DNA from: Mesostigma viride
Taxonomy: Eukaryota > Streptophyta > Mesostigmatophyceae > Mesostigmatales > Mesostigmataceae
Length of the DNA: 31,074 bases
NCBI GenBank assembly: GCA_009746045.1
Contig: RPFO01002032.1
Span: 1 to 31,074 of the forward strand
Direction of reading: 5' to 3'
Part shown: one piece after another, positions 15,681-30,600 of the stretch
Numbering within the stretch: position 1 is the stretch's first letter
How the letters are laid out: every line of letters starts with the position of its first letter
Notes under the pieces: model-generated
Databases searched by the model: none
Seen by the model: only the letters and a program-made list of their open reading frames with translations
What the model was told of the DNA's origin: nothing
Made by a program: the position numbers and the translations under genes

Positions 15681-18600
15681 GGGCTTCAAAGTGCCGGACG
15701 GCAGGCGCGGTACCACCATTCCGTGGCAGCTTGGCCCAGTTTGCTACCGGCTGGCACACGTTTTCAGTGAATTTTGGGCTCCAGATTTAAATGCAACGTG
15801 CGGTTTGAGGCAGGGGAAAACATGCGTGGACGATAGGAATTATAGCACCGGCGGGCTTCAAAGTGCCGGACGGCAGGCGGTACCACCATTCCGTGGCAGC
15901 TTGGCCCAGTTTGCTACCGGCTGGCACACGTTTTCAGTGAATTTTGGGCTCCAGATTTAAATGCAACGTGCGGTTTGAGGCAGGGGAAAACATGCGTGGA
16001 CGATAGGAATTATAGCACCGGCGGGCTTCAAAGTGCCGGACGGCAGGCGGTACCACCATTCCGTGGCAGCTTGGCCCAGTTTGCTACCGGCTGGCACACG
16101 TTTTCAGTGAATTTTGGGCTCCAGATTTAAATGCAACGTGCGGTTTGAGGCAGGGGAAAACATGCGTGGACGATAGGAATTATAGCACCGGCGGGCTTCA
16201 AAGTGCCGGACGGCAGGCGGTACCACCATTCCGTGGCAGCTTGGCCCAGTTTGCTACCGGCTGGCACACGTTTTCAGTGAATTTTGGGCTCCAGATTTAA
16301 ATGCAACGTGCGGTTTGAGGCAGGGGAAAACATGCGTGGACGATAGGAATTATAGCACCGGCGGGCTTCAAAGTGCCGGACGGCAGGCGGTACCACCATT
16401 CCGTGGCAGCTTGGCCCAGTTTGCTACCGGCTGGCACACGTTTTCAGTGAATTTTGGGCTCCAGATTTAAATGCAACGTGCGGTTTGAGGCAGGGGAAAA
16501 CATGCGTGGACGATAGGAATTATAGCACCGGCGGGCTTCAAAGTGCCGGACGGCAGGCGGTACCACCATTCCGTGGCAGCTTGGCCCAGTTTGCTACCGG
16601 CTGGCACACGTTTTCAGTGAATTTTGGGCTCCAGATTTAAATGCAACGTGCGGTTTGAGGCAGGGGAAAACATGCGTGGACGATAGGAATTATAGCACCG
16701 GCGGGCTTCAAAGTGCCGGACGGCAGGCGGTACCACCATTCCGTGGCAGCTTGGCCCAGTTTGCTACCGGCTGGCACACGTTTTCAGTGAATTTTGGGCT
16801 CCAGATTTAAATGCAACGTGCGGTTTGAGGCAGGGGAAAACATGCGTGGACGATAGGAATTATAGCACCGGCGGGCTTCAAAGTGCCGGACGGCAGGCGG
16901 TACCACCATTCCGTGGCAGCTTGGCCCAGTTTGCTACCGGCTGGCACACGTTTTCAGTGAATTTTGGGCTCCAGATTTAAATGCAACGTGCGGTTTGAGG
17001 CAGGGGAAAACATGCGTGGACGATAGGAATTATAGCACCGGCGGGCTTCAAAGTGCCGGACGGCAGGCGGTACCACCATTCCGTGGCAGCTTGGCCCAGT
17101 TTGCTACCGGCTGGCACACGTTTTCAGTGAATTTTGGGCTCCAGATTTAAATGCAACGTGCGGTTTGAGGCAGGGGAAAACATGCGTGGACGATAGGAAT
17201 TATAGCACCGGCGGGCTTCAAAGTGCCGGACGGCAGGCGGTACCACCATTCCGTGGCAGCTTGGCCCAGTTTGCTACCGGCTGGCACACGTTTTCAGTGA
17301 ATTTTGGGCTCCAGATTTAAATGCAACGTGCGGTTTGAGGCAGGGGAAAACATGCGTGGACGATAGGAATTATAGCACCGGCGGGCTTCAAAGTGCCGGA
17401 CGGCAGGCGGTACCACCATTCCGTGGCAGCTTGGCCCAGTTTGCTACCGGCTGGCACACGTTTTCAGTGAATTTTGGGCTCCAGATTTAAATGCAACGTG
17501 CGGTTTGAGGCAGGGGAAAACATGCGTGGACGATAGGAATTATAGCACCGGCGGGCTTCAAAGTGCCGGACGGCAGGCGGTACCACCATTCCGTGGCAGC
17601 TTGGCCCAGTTTGCTACCGGCTGGCACACGTTTTCAGTGAATTTTGGGCTCCAGATTTAAATGCAACGTGCGGTTTGAGGCAGGGGAAAACATGCGTGGA
17701 CGATAGGAATTATAGCACCGGCGGGCTTCAAAGTGCCGGACGGCAGGCGGTACCACCATTCCGTGGCAGCTTGGCCCAGTTTGCTACCGGCTGGCACACG
17801 TTTTCAGTGAATTTTGGGCTCCAGATTTAAATGCAACGTGCGGTTTGAGGCAGGGGAAAACATGCGTGGACGATAGGAATTATAGCACCGGCGGGCTTCA
17901 AAGTGCCGGACGGCAGGCGGTACCACCATTCCGTGGCAGCTTGGCCCAGTTTGCTACCGGCTGGCACACGTTTTCAGTGAATTTTGGGCTCCAGATTTAA
18001 ATGCAACGTGCGGTTTGAGGCAGGGGAAAACATGCGTGGACGATAGGAATTATAGCACCGGCGGGCTTCAAAGTGCCGGACGGCAGGCGGTACCACCATT
18101 CCGTGGCAGCTTGGCCCAGTTTGCTACCGGCTGGCACACGTTTTCAGTGAATTTTGGGCTCCAGATTTAAATGCAACGTGCGGTTTGAGGCAGGGGAAAA
18201 CATGCGTGGACGATAGGAATTATAGCACCGGCGGGCTTCAAAGTGCCGGACGGCAGGCGGTACCACCATTCCGTGGCAGCTTGGCCCAGTTTGCTACCGG
18301 CTGGCACACGTTTTCAGTGAATTTTGGGCTCCAGATTTAAATGCAACGTGCGGTTTGAGGCAGGGGAAAACATGCGTGGACGATAGGAATTATAGCACCG
18401 GCGGGCTTCAAAGTGCCGGACGGCAGGCGGTACCACCATTCCGTGGCAGCTTGGCCCAGTTTGCTACCGGCTGGCACACGTTTTCAGTGAATTTTGGGCT
18501 CCAGATTTAAATGCAACGTGCGGTTTGAGGCAGGGGAAAACATGCGTGGACGATAGGAATTATAGCACCGGCGGGCTTCAAAGTGCCGGACGGCAGGCGG

Positions 18601-21600
18601 TACCACCATTCCGTGGCAGCTTGGCCCAGTTTGCTACCGGCTGGCACACGTTTTCAGTGAATTTTGGGCTCCAGATTTAAATGCAACGTGCGGTTTGAGG
18701 CAGGGGAAAACATGCGTGGACGATAGGAATTATAGCACCGGCGGGCTTCAAAGTGCCGGACGGCAGGCGGTACCACCATTCCGTGGCAGCTTGGCCCAGT
18801 TTGCTACCGGCTGGCACACGTTTTCAGTGAATTTTGGGCTCCAGATTTAAATGCAACGTGCGGTTTGAGGCAGGGGAAAACATGCGTGGACGATAGGAAT
18901 TATAGCACCGGCGGGCTTCAAAGTGCCGGACGGCAGGCGGTACCACCATTCCGTGGCAGCTTGGCCCAGTTTGCTACCGGCTGGCACACGTTTTCAGTGA
19001 ATTTTGGGCTCCAGATTTAAATGCAACGTGCGGTTTGAGGCAGGGGAAAACATGCGTGGACGATAGGAATTATAGCACCGGCGGGCTTCAAAGTGCCGGA
19101 CGGCAGGCGGTACCACCATTCCGTGGCAGCTTGGCCCAGTTTGCTACCGGCTGGCACACGTTTTCAGTGAATTTTGGGCTCCAGATTTAAATGCAACGTG
19201 CGGTTTGAGGCAGGGGAAAACATGCGTGGACGATAGGAATTATAGCACCGGCGGGCTTCAAAGTGCCGGACGGCAGGCGGTACCACCATTCCGTGGCAGC
19301 TTGGCCCAGTTTGCTACCGGCTGGCACACGTTTTCAGTGAATTTTGGGCTCCAGATTTAAATGCAACGTGCGGTTTGAGGCAGGGGAAAACATGCGTGGA
19401 CGATAGGAATTATAGCACCGGCGGGCTTCAAAGTGCCGGACGGCAGGCGGTACCACCATTCCGTGGCAGCTTGGCCCAGTTTGCTACCGGCTGGCACACG
19501 TTTTCAGTGAATTTTGGGCTCCAGATTTAAATGCAACGTGCGGTTTGAGGCAGGGGAAAACATGCGTGGACGATAGGAATTATAGCACCGGCGGGCTTCA
19601 AAGTGCCGGACGGCAGGCGGTACCACCATTCCGTGGCAGCTTGGCCCAGTTTGCTACCGGCTGGCACACGTTTTCAGTGAATTTTGGGCTCCAGATTTAA
19701 ATGCAACGTGCGGTTTGAGGCAGGGGAAAACATGCGTGGACGATAGGAATTATAGCACCGGCGGGCTTCAAAGTGCCGGACGGCAGGCGGTACCACCATT
19801 CCGTGGCAGCTTGGCCCAGTTTGCTACCGGCTGGCACACGTTTTCAGTGAATTTTGGGCTCCAGATTTAAATGCAACGTGCGGTTTGAGGCAGGGGAAAA
19901 CATGCGTGGACGATAGGAATTATAGCACCGGCGGGCTTCAAAGTGCCGGACGGCAGGCGGTACCACCATTCCGTGGCAGCTTGGCCCAGTTTGCTACCGG
20001 CTGGCACACGTTTTCAGTGAATTTTGGGCTCCAGATTTAAATGCAACGTGCGGTTTGAGGCAGGGGAAAACATGCGTGGACGATAGGAATTATAGCACCG
20101 GCGGGCTTCAAAGTGCCGGACGGCAGGCGGTACCACCATTCCGTGGCAGCTTGGCCCAGTTTGCTACCGGCTGGCACACGTTTTCAGTGAATTTTGGGCT
20201 CCAGATTTAAATGCAACGTGCGGTTTGAGGCAGGGGAAAACATGCGTGGACGATAGGAATTATAGCACCGGCGGGCTTCAAAGTGCCGGACGGCAGGCGG
20301 TACCACCATTCCGTGGCAGCTTGGCCCAGTTTGCTACCGGCTGGCACACGTTTTCAGTGAATTTTGGGCTCCAGATTTAAATGCAACGTGCGGTTTGAGG
20401 CAGGGGAAAACATGCGTGGACGATAGGAATTATAGCACCGGCGGGCTTCAAAGTGCCGGACGGCAGGCGGTACCACCATTCCGTGGCAGCTTGGCCCAGT
20501 TTGCTACCGGCTGGCACACGTTTTCAGTGAATTTTGGGCTCCAGATTTAAATGCAACGTGCGGTTTGAGGCAGGGGAAAACATGCGTGGACGATAGGAAT
20601 TATAGCACCGGCGGGCTTCAAAGTGCCGGACGGCAGGCGGTACCACCATTCCGTGGCAGCTTGGCCCAGTTTGCTACCGGCTGGCACACGTTTTCAGTGA
20701 ATTTTGGGCTCCAGATTTAAATGCAACGTGCGGTTTGAGGCAGGGGAAAACATGCGTGGACGATAGGAATTATAGCACCGGCGGGCTTCAAAGTGCCGGA
20801 CGGCAGGCGGTACCACCATTCCGTGGCAGCTTGGCCCAGTTTGCTACCGGCTGGCACACGTTTTCAGTGAATTTTGGGCTCCAGATTTAAATGCAACGTG
20901 CGGTTTGAGGCAGGGGAAAACATGCGTGGACGATAGGAATTATAGCACCGGCGGGCTTCAAAGTGCCGGACGGCAGGCGGTACCACCATTCCGTGGCAGC
21001 TTGGCCCAGTTTGCTACCGGCTGGCACACGTTTTCAGTGAATTTTGGGCTCCAGATTTAAATGCAACGTGCGGTTTGAGGCAGGGGAAAACATGCGTGGA
21101 CGATAGGAATTATAGCACCGGCGGGCTTCAAAGTGCCGGACGGCAGGCGGTACCACCATTCCGTGGCAGCTTGGCCCAGTTTGCTACCGGCTGGCACACG
21201 TTTTCAGTGAATTTTGGGCTCCAGATTTAAATGCAACGTGCGGTTTGAGGCAGGGGAAAACATGCGTGGACGATAGGAATTATAGCACCGGCGGGCTTCA
21301 AAGTGCCGGACGGCAGGCGGTACCACCATTCCGTGGCAGCTTGGCCCAGTTTGCTACCGGCTGGCACACGTTTTCAGTGAATTTTGGGCTCCAGATTTAA
21401 ATGCAACGTGCGGTTTGAGGCAGGGGAAAACATGCGTGGACGATAGGAATTATAGCACCGGCGGGCTTCAAAGTGCCGGACGGCAGGCGGTACCACCATT
21501 CCGTGGCAGCTTGGCCCAGTTTGCTACCGGCTGGCACACGTTTTCAGTGAATTTTGGGCTCCAGATTTAAATGCAACGTGCGGTTTGAGGCAGGGGAAAA

Positions 21601-24600
21601 CATGCGTGGACGATAGGAATTATAGCACCGGCGGGCTTCAAAGTGCCGGACGGCAGGCGGTACCACCATTCCGTGGCAGCTTGGCCCAGTTTGCTACCGG
21701 CTGGCACACGTTTTCAGTGAATTTTGGGCTCCAGATTTAAATGCAACGTGCGGTTTGAGGCAGGGGAAAACATGCGTGGACGATAGGAATTATAGCACCG
21801 GCGGGCTTCAAAGTGCCGGACGGCAGGCGGTACCACCATTCCGTGGCAGCTTGGCCCAGTTTGCTACCGGCTGGCACACGTTTTCAGTGAATTTTGGGCT
21901 CCAGATTTAAATGCAACGTGCGGTTTGAGGCAGGGGAAAACATGCGTGGACGATAGGAATTATAGCACCGGCGGGCTTCAAAGTGCCGGACGGCAGGCGG
22001 TACCACCATTCCGTGGCAGCTTGGCCCAGTTTGCTACCGGCTGGCACACGTTTTCAGTGAATTTTGGGCTCCAGATTTAAATGCAACGTGCGGTTTGAGG
22101 CAGGGGAAAACATGCGTGGACGATAGGAATTATAGCACCGGCGGGCTTCAAAGTGCCGGACGGCAGGCGGTACCACCATTCCGTGGCAGCTTGGCCCAGT
22201 TTGCTACCGGCTGGCACACGTTTTCAGTGAATTTTGGGCTCCAGATTTAAATGCAACGTGCGGTTTGAGGCAGGGGAAAACATGCGTGGACGATAGGAAT
22301 TATAGCACCGGCGGGCTTCAAAGTGCCGGACGGCAGGCGGTACCACCATTCCGTGGCAGCTTGGCCCAGTTTGCTACCGGCTGGCACACGTTTTCAGTGA
22401 ATTTTGGGCTCCAGATTTAAATGCAACGTGCGGTTTGAGGCAGGGGAAAACATGCGTGGACGATAGGAATTATAGCACCGGCGGGCTTCAAAGTGCCGGA
22501 CGGCAGGCGGTACCACCATTCCGTGGCAGCTTGGCCCAGTTTGCTACCGGCTGGCACACGTTTTCAGTGAATTTTGGGCTCCAGATTTAAATGCAACGTG
22601 CGGTTTGAGGCAGGGGAAAACATGCGTGGACGATAGGAATTATAGCACCGGCGGGCTTCAAAGTGCCGGACGGCAGGCGGTACCACCATTCCGTGGCAGC
22701 TTGGCCCAGTTTGCTACCGGCTGGCACACGTTTTCAGTGAATTTTGGGCTCCAGATTTAAATGCAACGTGCGGTTTGAGGCAGGGGAAAACATGCGTGGA
22801 CGATAGGAATTATAGCACCGGCGGGCTTCAAAGTGCCGGACGGCAGGCGGTACCACCATTCCGTGGCAGCTTGGCCCAGTTTGCTACCGGCTGGCACACG
22901 TTTTCAGTGAATTTTGGGCTCCAGATTTAAATGCAACGTGCGGTTTGAGGCAGGGGAAAACATGCGTGGACGATAGGAATTATAGCACCGGCGGGCTTCA
23001 AAGTGCCGGACGGCAGGCGGTACCACCATTCCGTGGCAGCTTGGCCCAGTTTGCTACCGGCTGGCACACGTTTTCAGTGAATTTTGGGCTCCAGATTTAA
23101 ATGCAACGTGCGGTTTGAGGCAGGGGAAAACATGCGTGGACGATAGGAATTATAGCACCGGCGGGCTTCAAAGTGCCGGACGGCAGGCGGTACCACCATT
23201 CCGTGGCAGCTTGGCCCAGTTTGCTACCGGCTGGCACACGTTTTCAGTGAATTTTGGGCTCCAGATTTAAATGCAACGTGCGGTTTGAGGCAGGGGAAAA
23301 CATGCGTGGACGATAGGAATTATAGCACCGGCGGGCTTCAAAGTGCCGGACGGCAGGCGGTACCACCATTCCGTGGCAGCTTGGCCCAGTTTGCTACCGG
23401 CTGGCACACGTTTTCAGTGAATTTTGGGCTCCAGATTTAAATGCAACGTGCGGTTTGAGGCAGGGGAAAACATGCGTGGACGATAGGAATTATAGCACCG
23501 GCGGGCTTCAAAGTGCCGGACGGCAGGCGGTACCACCATTCCGTGGCAGCTTGGCCCAGTTTGCTACCGGCTGGCACACGTTTTCAGTGAATTTTGGGCT
23601 CCAGATTTAAATGCAACGTGCGGTTTGAGGCAGGGGAAAACATGCGTGGACGATAGGAATTATAGCACCGGCGGGCTTCAAAGTGCCGGACGGCAGGCGG
23701 TACCACCATTCCGTGGCAGCTTGGCCCAGTTTGCTACCGGCTGGCACACGTTTTCAGTGAATTTTGGGCTCCAGATTTAAATGCAACGTGCGGTTTGAGG
23801 CAGGGGAAAACATGCGTGGACGATAGGAATTATAGCACCGGCGGGCTTCAAAGTGCCGGACGGCAGGCGGTACCACCATTCCGTGGCAGCTTGGCCCAGT
23901 TTGCTACCGGCTGGCACACGTTTTCAGTGAATTTTGGGCTCCAGATTTAAATGCAACGTGCGGTTTGAGGCAGGGGAAAACATGCGTGGACGATAGGAAT
24001 TATAGCACCGGCGGGCTTCAAAGTGCCGGACGGCAGGCGGTACCACCATTCCGTGGCAGCTTGGCCCAGTTTGCTACCGGCTGGCACACGTTTTCAGTGA
24101 ATTTTGGGCTCCAGATTTAAATGCAACGTGCGGTTTGAGGCAGGGGAAAACATGCGTGGACGATAGGAATTATAGCACCGGCGGGCTTCAAAGTGCCGGA
24201 CGGCAGGCGGTACCACCATTCCGTGGCAGCTTGGCCCAGTTTGCTACCGGCTGGCACACGTTTTCAGTGAATTTTGGGCTCCAGATTTAAATGCAACGTG
24301 CGGTTTGAGGCAGGGGAAAACATGCGTGGACGATAGGAATTATAGCACCGGCGGGCTTCAAAGTGCCGGACGGCAGGCGGTACCACCATTCCGTGGCAGC
24401 TTGGCCCAGTTTGCTACCGGCTGGCACACGTTTTCAGTGAATTTTGGGCTCCAGATTTAAATGCAACGTGCGGTTTGAGGCAGGGGAAAACATGCGTGGA
24501 CGATAGGAATTATAGCACCGGCGGGCTTCAAAGTGCCGGACGGCAGGCGGTACCACCATTCCGTGGCAGCTTGGCCCAGTTTGCTACCGGCTGGCACACG

Positions 24601-27600
24601 TTTTCAGTGAATTTTGGGCTCCAGATTTAAATGCAACGTGCGGTTTGAGGCAGGGGAAAACATGCGTGGACGATAGGAATTATAGCACCGGCGGGCTTCA
24701 AAGTGCCGGACGGCAGGCGGTACCACCATTCCGTGGCAGCTTGGCCCAGTTTGCTACCGGCTGGCACACGTTTTCAGTGAATTTTGGGCTCCAGATTTAA
24801 ATGCAACGTGCGGTTTGAGGCAGGGGAAAACATGCGTGGACGATAGGAATTATAGCACCGGCGGGCTTCAAAGTGCCGGACGGCAGGCGGTACCACCATT
24901 CCGTGGCAGCTTGGCCCAGTTTGCTACCGGCTGGCACACGTTTTCAGTGAATTTTGGGCTCCAGATTTAAATGCAACGTGCGGTTTGAGGCAGGGGAAAA
25001 CATGCGTGGACGATAGGAATTATAGCACCGGCGGGCTTCAAAGTGCCGGACGGCAGGCGGTACCACCATTCCGTGGCAGCTTGGCCCAGTTTGCTACCGG
25101 CTGGCACACGTTTTCAGTGAATTTTGGGCTCCAGATTTAAATGCAACGTGCGGTTTGAGGCAGGGGAAAACATGCGTGGACGATAGGAATTATAGCACCG
25201 GCGGGCTTCAAAGTGCCGGACGGCAGGCGGTACCACCATTCCGTGGCAGCTTGGCCCAGTTTGCTACCGGCTGGCACACGTTTTCAGTGAATTTTGGGCT
25301 CCAGATTTAAATGCAACGTGCGGTTTGAGGCAGGGGAAAACATGCGTGGACGATAGGAATTATAGCACCGGCGGGCTTCAAAGTGCCGGACGGCAGGCGG
25401 TACCACCATTCCGTGGCAGCTTGGCCCAGTTTGCTACCGGCTGGCACACGTTTTCAGTGAATTTTGGGCTCCAGATTTAAATGCAACGTGCGGTTTGAGG
25501 CAGGGGAAAACATGCGTGGACGATAGGAATTATAGCACCGGCGGGCTTCAAAGTGCCGGACGGCAGGCGGTACCACCATTCCGTGGCAGCTTGGCCCAGT
25601 TTGCTACCGGCTGGCACACGTTTTCAGTGAATTTTGGGCTCCAGATTTAAATGCAACGTGCGGTTTGAGGCAGGGGAAAACATGCGTGGACGATAGGAAT
25701 TATAGCACCGGCGGGCTTCAAAGTGCCGGACGGCAGGCGGTACCACCATTCCGTGGCAGCTTGGCCCAGTTTGCTACCGGCTGGCACACGTTTTCAGTGA
25801 ATTTTGGGCTCCAGATTTAAATGCAACGTGCGGTTTGAGGCAGGGGAAAACATGCGTGGACGATAGGAATTATAGCACCGGCGGGCTTCAAAGTGCCGGA
25901 CGGCAGGCGGTACCACCATTCCGTGGCAGCTTGGCCCAGTTTGCTACCGGCTGGCACACGTTTTCAGTGAATTTTGGGCTCCAGATTTAAATGCAACGTG
26001 CGGTTTGAGGCAGGGGAAAACATGCGTGGACGATAGGAATTATAGCACCGGCGGGCTTCAAAGTGCCGGACGGCAGGCGGTACCACCATTCCGTGGCAGC
26101 TTGGCCCAGTTTGCTACCGGCTGGCACACGTTTTCAGTGAATTTTGGGCTCCAGATTTAAATGCAACGTGCGGTTTGAGGCAGGGGAAAACATGCGTGGA
26201 CGATAGGAATTATAGCACCGGCGGGCTTCAAAGTGCCGGACGGCAGGCGGTACCACCATTCCGTGGCAGCTTGGCCCAGTTTGCTACCGGCTGGCACACG
26301 TTTTCAGTGAATTTTGGGCTCCAGATTTAAATGCAACGTGCGGTTTGAGGCAGGGGAAAACATGCGTGGACGATAGGAATTATAGCACCGGCGGGCTTCA
26401 AAGTGCCGGACGGCAGGCGGTACCACCATTCCGTGGCAGCTTGGCCCAGTTTGCTACCGGCTGGCACACGTTTTCAGTGAATTTTGGGCTCCAGATTTAA
26501 ATGCAACGTGCGGTTTGAGGCAGGGGAAAACATGCGTGGACGATAGGAATTATAGCACCGGCGGGCTTCAAAGTGCCGGACGGCAGGCGGTACCACCATT
26601 CCGTGGCAGCTTGGCCCAGTTTGCTACCGGCTGGCACACGTTTTCAGTGAATTTTGGGCTCCAGATTTAAATGCAACGTGCGGTTTGAGGCAGGGGAAAA
26701 CATGCGTGGACGATAGGAATTATAGCACCGGCGGGCTTCAAAGTGCCGGACGGCAGGCGGTACCACCATTCCGTGGCAGCTTGGCCCAGTTTGCTACCGG
26801 CTGGCACACGTTTTCAGTGAATTTTGGGCTCCAGATTTAAATGCAACGTGCGGTTTGAGGCAGGGGAAAACATGCGTGGACGATAGGAATTATAGCACCG
26901 GCGGGCTTCAAAGTGCCGGACGGCAGGCGGTACCACCATTCCGTGGCAGCTTGGCCCAGTTTGCTACCGGCTGGCACACGTTTTCAGTGAATTTTGGGCT
27001 CCAGATTTAAATGCAACGTGCGGTTTGAGGCAGGGGAAAACATGCGTGGACGATAGGAATTATAGCACCGGCGGGCTTCAAAGTGCCGGACGGCAGGCGG
27101 TACCACCATTCCGTGGCAGCTTGGCCCAGTTTGCTACCGGCTGGCACACGTTTTCAGTGAATTTTGGGCTCCAGATTTAAATGCAACGTGCGGTTTGAGG
27201 CAGGGGAAAACATGCGTGGACGATAGGAATTATAGCACCGGCGGGCTTCAAAGTGCCGGACGGCAGGCGGTACCACCATTCCGTGGCAGCTTGGCCCAGT
27301 TTGCTACCGGCTGGCACACGTTTTCAGTGAATTTTGGGCTCCAGATTTAAATGCAACGTGCGGTTTGAGGCAGGGGAAAACATGCGTGGACGATAGGAAT
27401 TATAGCACCGGCGGGCTTCAAAGTGCCGGACGGCAGGCGGTACCACCATTCCGTGGCAGCTTGGCCCAGTTTGCTACCGGCTGGCACACGTTTTCAGTGA
27501 ATTTTGGGCTCCAGATTTAAATGCAACGTGCGGTTTGAGGCAGGGGAAAACATGCGTGGACGATAGGAATTATAGCACCGGCGGGCTTCAAAGTGCCGGA

Positions 27601-30600
27601 CGGCAGGCGGTACCACCATTCCGTGGCAGCTTGGCCCAGTTTGCTACCGGCTGGCACACGTTTTCAGTGAATTTTGGGCTCCAGATTTAAATGCAACGTG
27701 CGGTTTGAGGCAGGGGAAAACATGCGTGGACGATAGGAATTATAGCACCGGCGGGCTTCAAAGTGCCGGACGGCAGGCGGTACCACCATTCCGTGGCAGC
27801 TTGGCCCAGTTTGCTACCGGCTGGCACACGTTTTCAGTGAATTTTGGGCTCCAGATTTAAATGCAACGTGCGGTTTGAGGCAGGGGAAAACATGCGTGGA
27901 CGATAGGAATTATAGCACCGGCGGGCTTCAAAGTGCCGGACGGCAGGCGGTACCACCATTCCGTGGCAGCTTGGCCCAGTTTGCTACCGGCTGGCACACG
28001 TTTTCAGTGAATTTTGGGCTCCAGATTTAAATGCAACGTGCGGTTTGAGGCAGGGGAAAACATGCGTGGACGATAGGAATTATAGCACCGGCGGGCTTCA
28101 AAGTGCCGGACGGCAGGCGGTACCACCATTCCGTGGCAGCTTGGCCCAGTTTGCTACCGGCTGGCACACGTTTTCAGTGAATTTTGGGCTCCAGATTTAA
28201 ATGCAACGTGCGGTTTGAGGCAGGGGAAAACATGCGTGGACGATAGGAATTATAGCACCGGCGGGCTTCAAAGTGCCGGACGGCAGGCGGTACCACCATT
28301 CCGTGGCAGCTTGGCCCAGTTTGCTACCGGCTGGCACACGTTTTCAGTGAATTTTGGGCTCCAGATTTAAATGCAACGTGCGGTTTGAGGCAGGGGAAAA
28401 CATGCGTGGACGATAGGAATTATAGCACCGGCGGGCTTCAAAGTGCCGGACGGCAGGCGGTACCACCATTCCGTGGCAGCTTGGCCCAGTTTGCTACCGG
28501 CTGGCACACGTTTTCAGTGAATTTTGGGCTCCAGATTTAAATGCAACGTGCGGTTTGAGGCAGGGGAAAACATGCGTGGACGATAGGAATTATAGCACCG
28601 GCGGGCTTCAAAGTGCCGGACGGCAGGCGGTACCACCATTCCGTGGCAGCTTGGCCCAGTTTGCTACCGGCTGGCACACGTTTTCAGTGAATTTTGGGCT
28701 CCAGATTTAAATGCAACGTGCGGTTTGAGGCAGGGGAAAACATGCGTGGACGATAGGAATTATAGCACCGGCGGGCTTCAAAGTGCCGGACGGCAGGCGG
28801 TACCACCATTCCGTGGCAGCTTGGCCCAGTTTGCTACCGGCTGGCACACGTTTTCAGTGAATTTTGGGCTCCAGATTTAAATGCAACGTGCGGTTTGAGG
28901 CAGGGGAAAACATGCGTGGACGATAGGAATTATAGCACCGGCGGGCTTCAAAGTGCCGGACGGCAGGCGGTACCACCATTCCGTGGCAGCTTGGCCCAGT
29001 TTGCTACCGGCTGGCACACGTTTTCAGTGAATTTTGGGCTCCAGATTTAAATGCAACGTGCGGTTTGAGGCAGGGGAAAACATGCGTGGACGATAGGAAT
29101 TATAGCACCGGCGGGCTTCAAAGTGCCGGACGGCAGGCGGTACCACCATTCCGTGGCAGCTTGGCCCAGTTTGCTACCGGCTGGCACACGTTTTCAGTGA
29201 ATTTTGGGCTCCAGATTTAAATGCAACGTGCGGTTTGAGGCAGGGGAAAACATGCGTGGACGATAGGAATTATAGCACCGGCGGGCTTCAAAGTGCCGGA
29301 CGGCAGGCGGTACCACCATTCCGTGGCAGCTTGGCCCAGTTTGCTACCGGCTGGCACACGTTTTCAGTGAATTTTGGGCTCCAGATTTAAATGCAACGTG
29401 CGGTTTGAGGCAGGGGAAAACATGCGTGGACGATAGGAATTATAGCACCGGCGGGCTTCAAAGTGCCGGACGGCAGGCGGTACCACCATTCCGTGGCAGC
29501 TTGGCCCAGTTTGCTACCGGCTGGCACACGTTTTCAGTGAATTTTGGGCTCCAGATTTAAATGCAACGTGCGGTTTGAGGCAGGGGAAAACATGCGTGGA
29601 CGATAGGAATTATAGCACCGGCGGGCTTCAAAGTGCCGGACGGCAGGCGGTACCACCATTCCGTGGCAGCTTGGCCCAGTTTGCTACCGGCTGGCACACG
29701 TTTTCAGTGAATTTTGGGCTCCAGATTTAAATGCAACGTGCGGTTTGAGGCAGGGGAAAACATGCGTGGACGATAGGAATTATAGCACCGGCGGGCTTCA
29801 AAGTGCCGGACGGCAGGCGGTACCACCATTCCGTGGCAGCTTGGCCCAGTTTGCTACCGGCTGGCACACGTTTTCAGTGAATTTTGGGCTCCAGATTTAA
29901 ATGCAACGTGCGGTTTGAGGCAGGGGAAAACATGCGTGGACGATAGGAATTATAGCACCGGCGGGCTTCAAAGTGCCGGACGGCAGGCGGTACCACCATT
30001 CCGTGGCAGCTTGGCCCAGTTTGCTACCGGCTGGCACACGTTTTCAGTGAATTTTGGGCTCCAGATTTAAATGCAACGTGCGGTTTGAGGCAGGGGAAAA
30101 CATGCGTGGACGATAGGAATTATAGCACCGGCGGGCTTCAAAGTGCCGGACGGCAGGCGGTACCACCATTCCGTGGCAGCTTGGCCCAGTTTGCTACCGG
30201 CTGGCACACGTTTTCAGTGAATTTTGGGCTCCAGATTTAAATGCAACGTGCGGTTTGAGGCAGGGGAAAACATGCGTGGACGATAGGAATTATAGCACCG
30301 GCGGGCTTCAAAGTGCCGGACGGCAGGCGGTACCACCATTCCGTGGCAGCTTGGCCCAGTTTGCTACCGGCTGGCACACGTTTTCAGTGAATTTTGGGCT
30401 CCAGATTTAAATGCAACGTGCGGTTTGAGGCAGGGGAAAACATGCGTGGACGATAGGAATTATAGCACCGGCGGGCTTCAAAGTGCCGGACGGCAGGCGG
30501 TACCACCATTCCGTGGCAGCTTGGCCCAGTTTGCTACCGGCTGGCACACGTTTTCAGTGAATTTTGGGCTCCAGATTTAAATGCAACGTGCGGTTTGAGG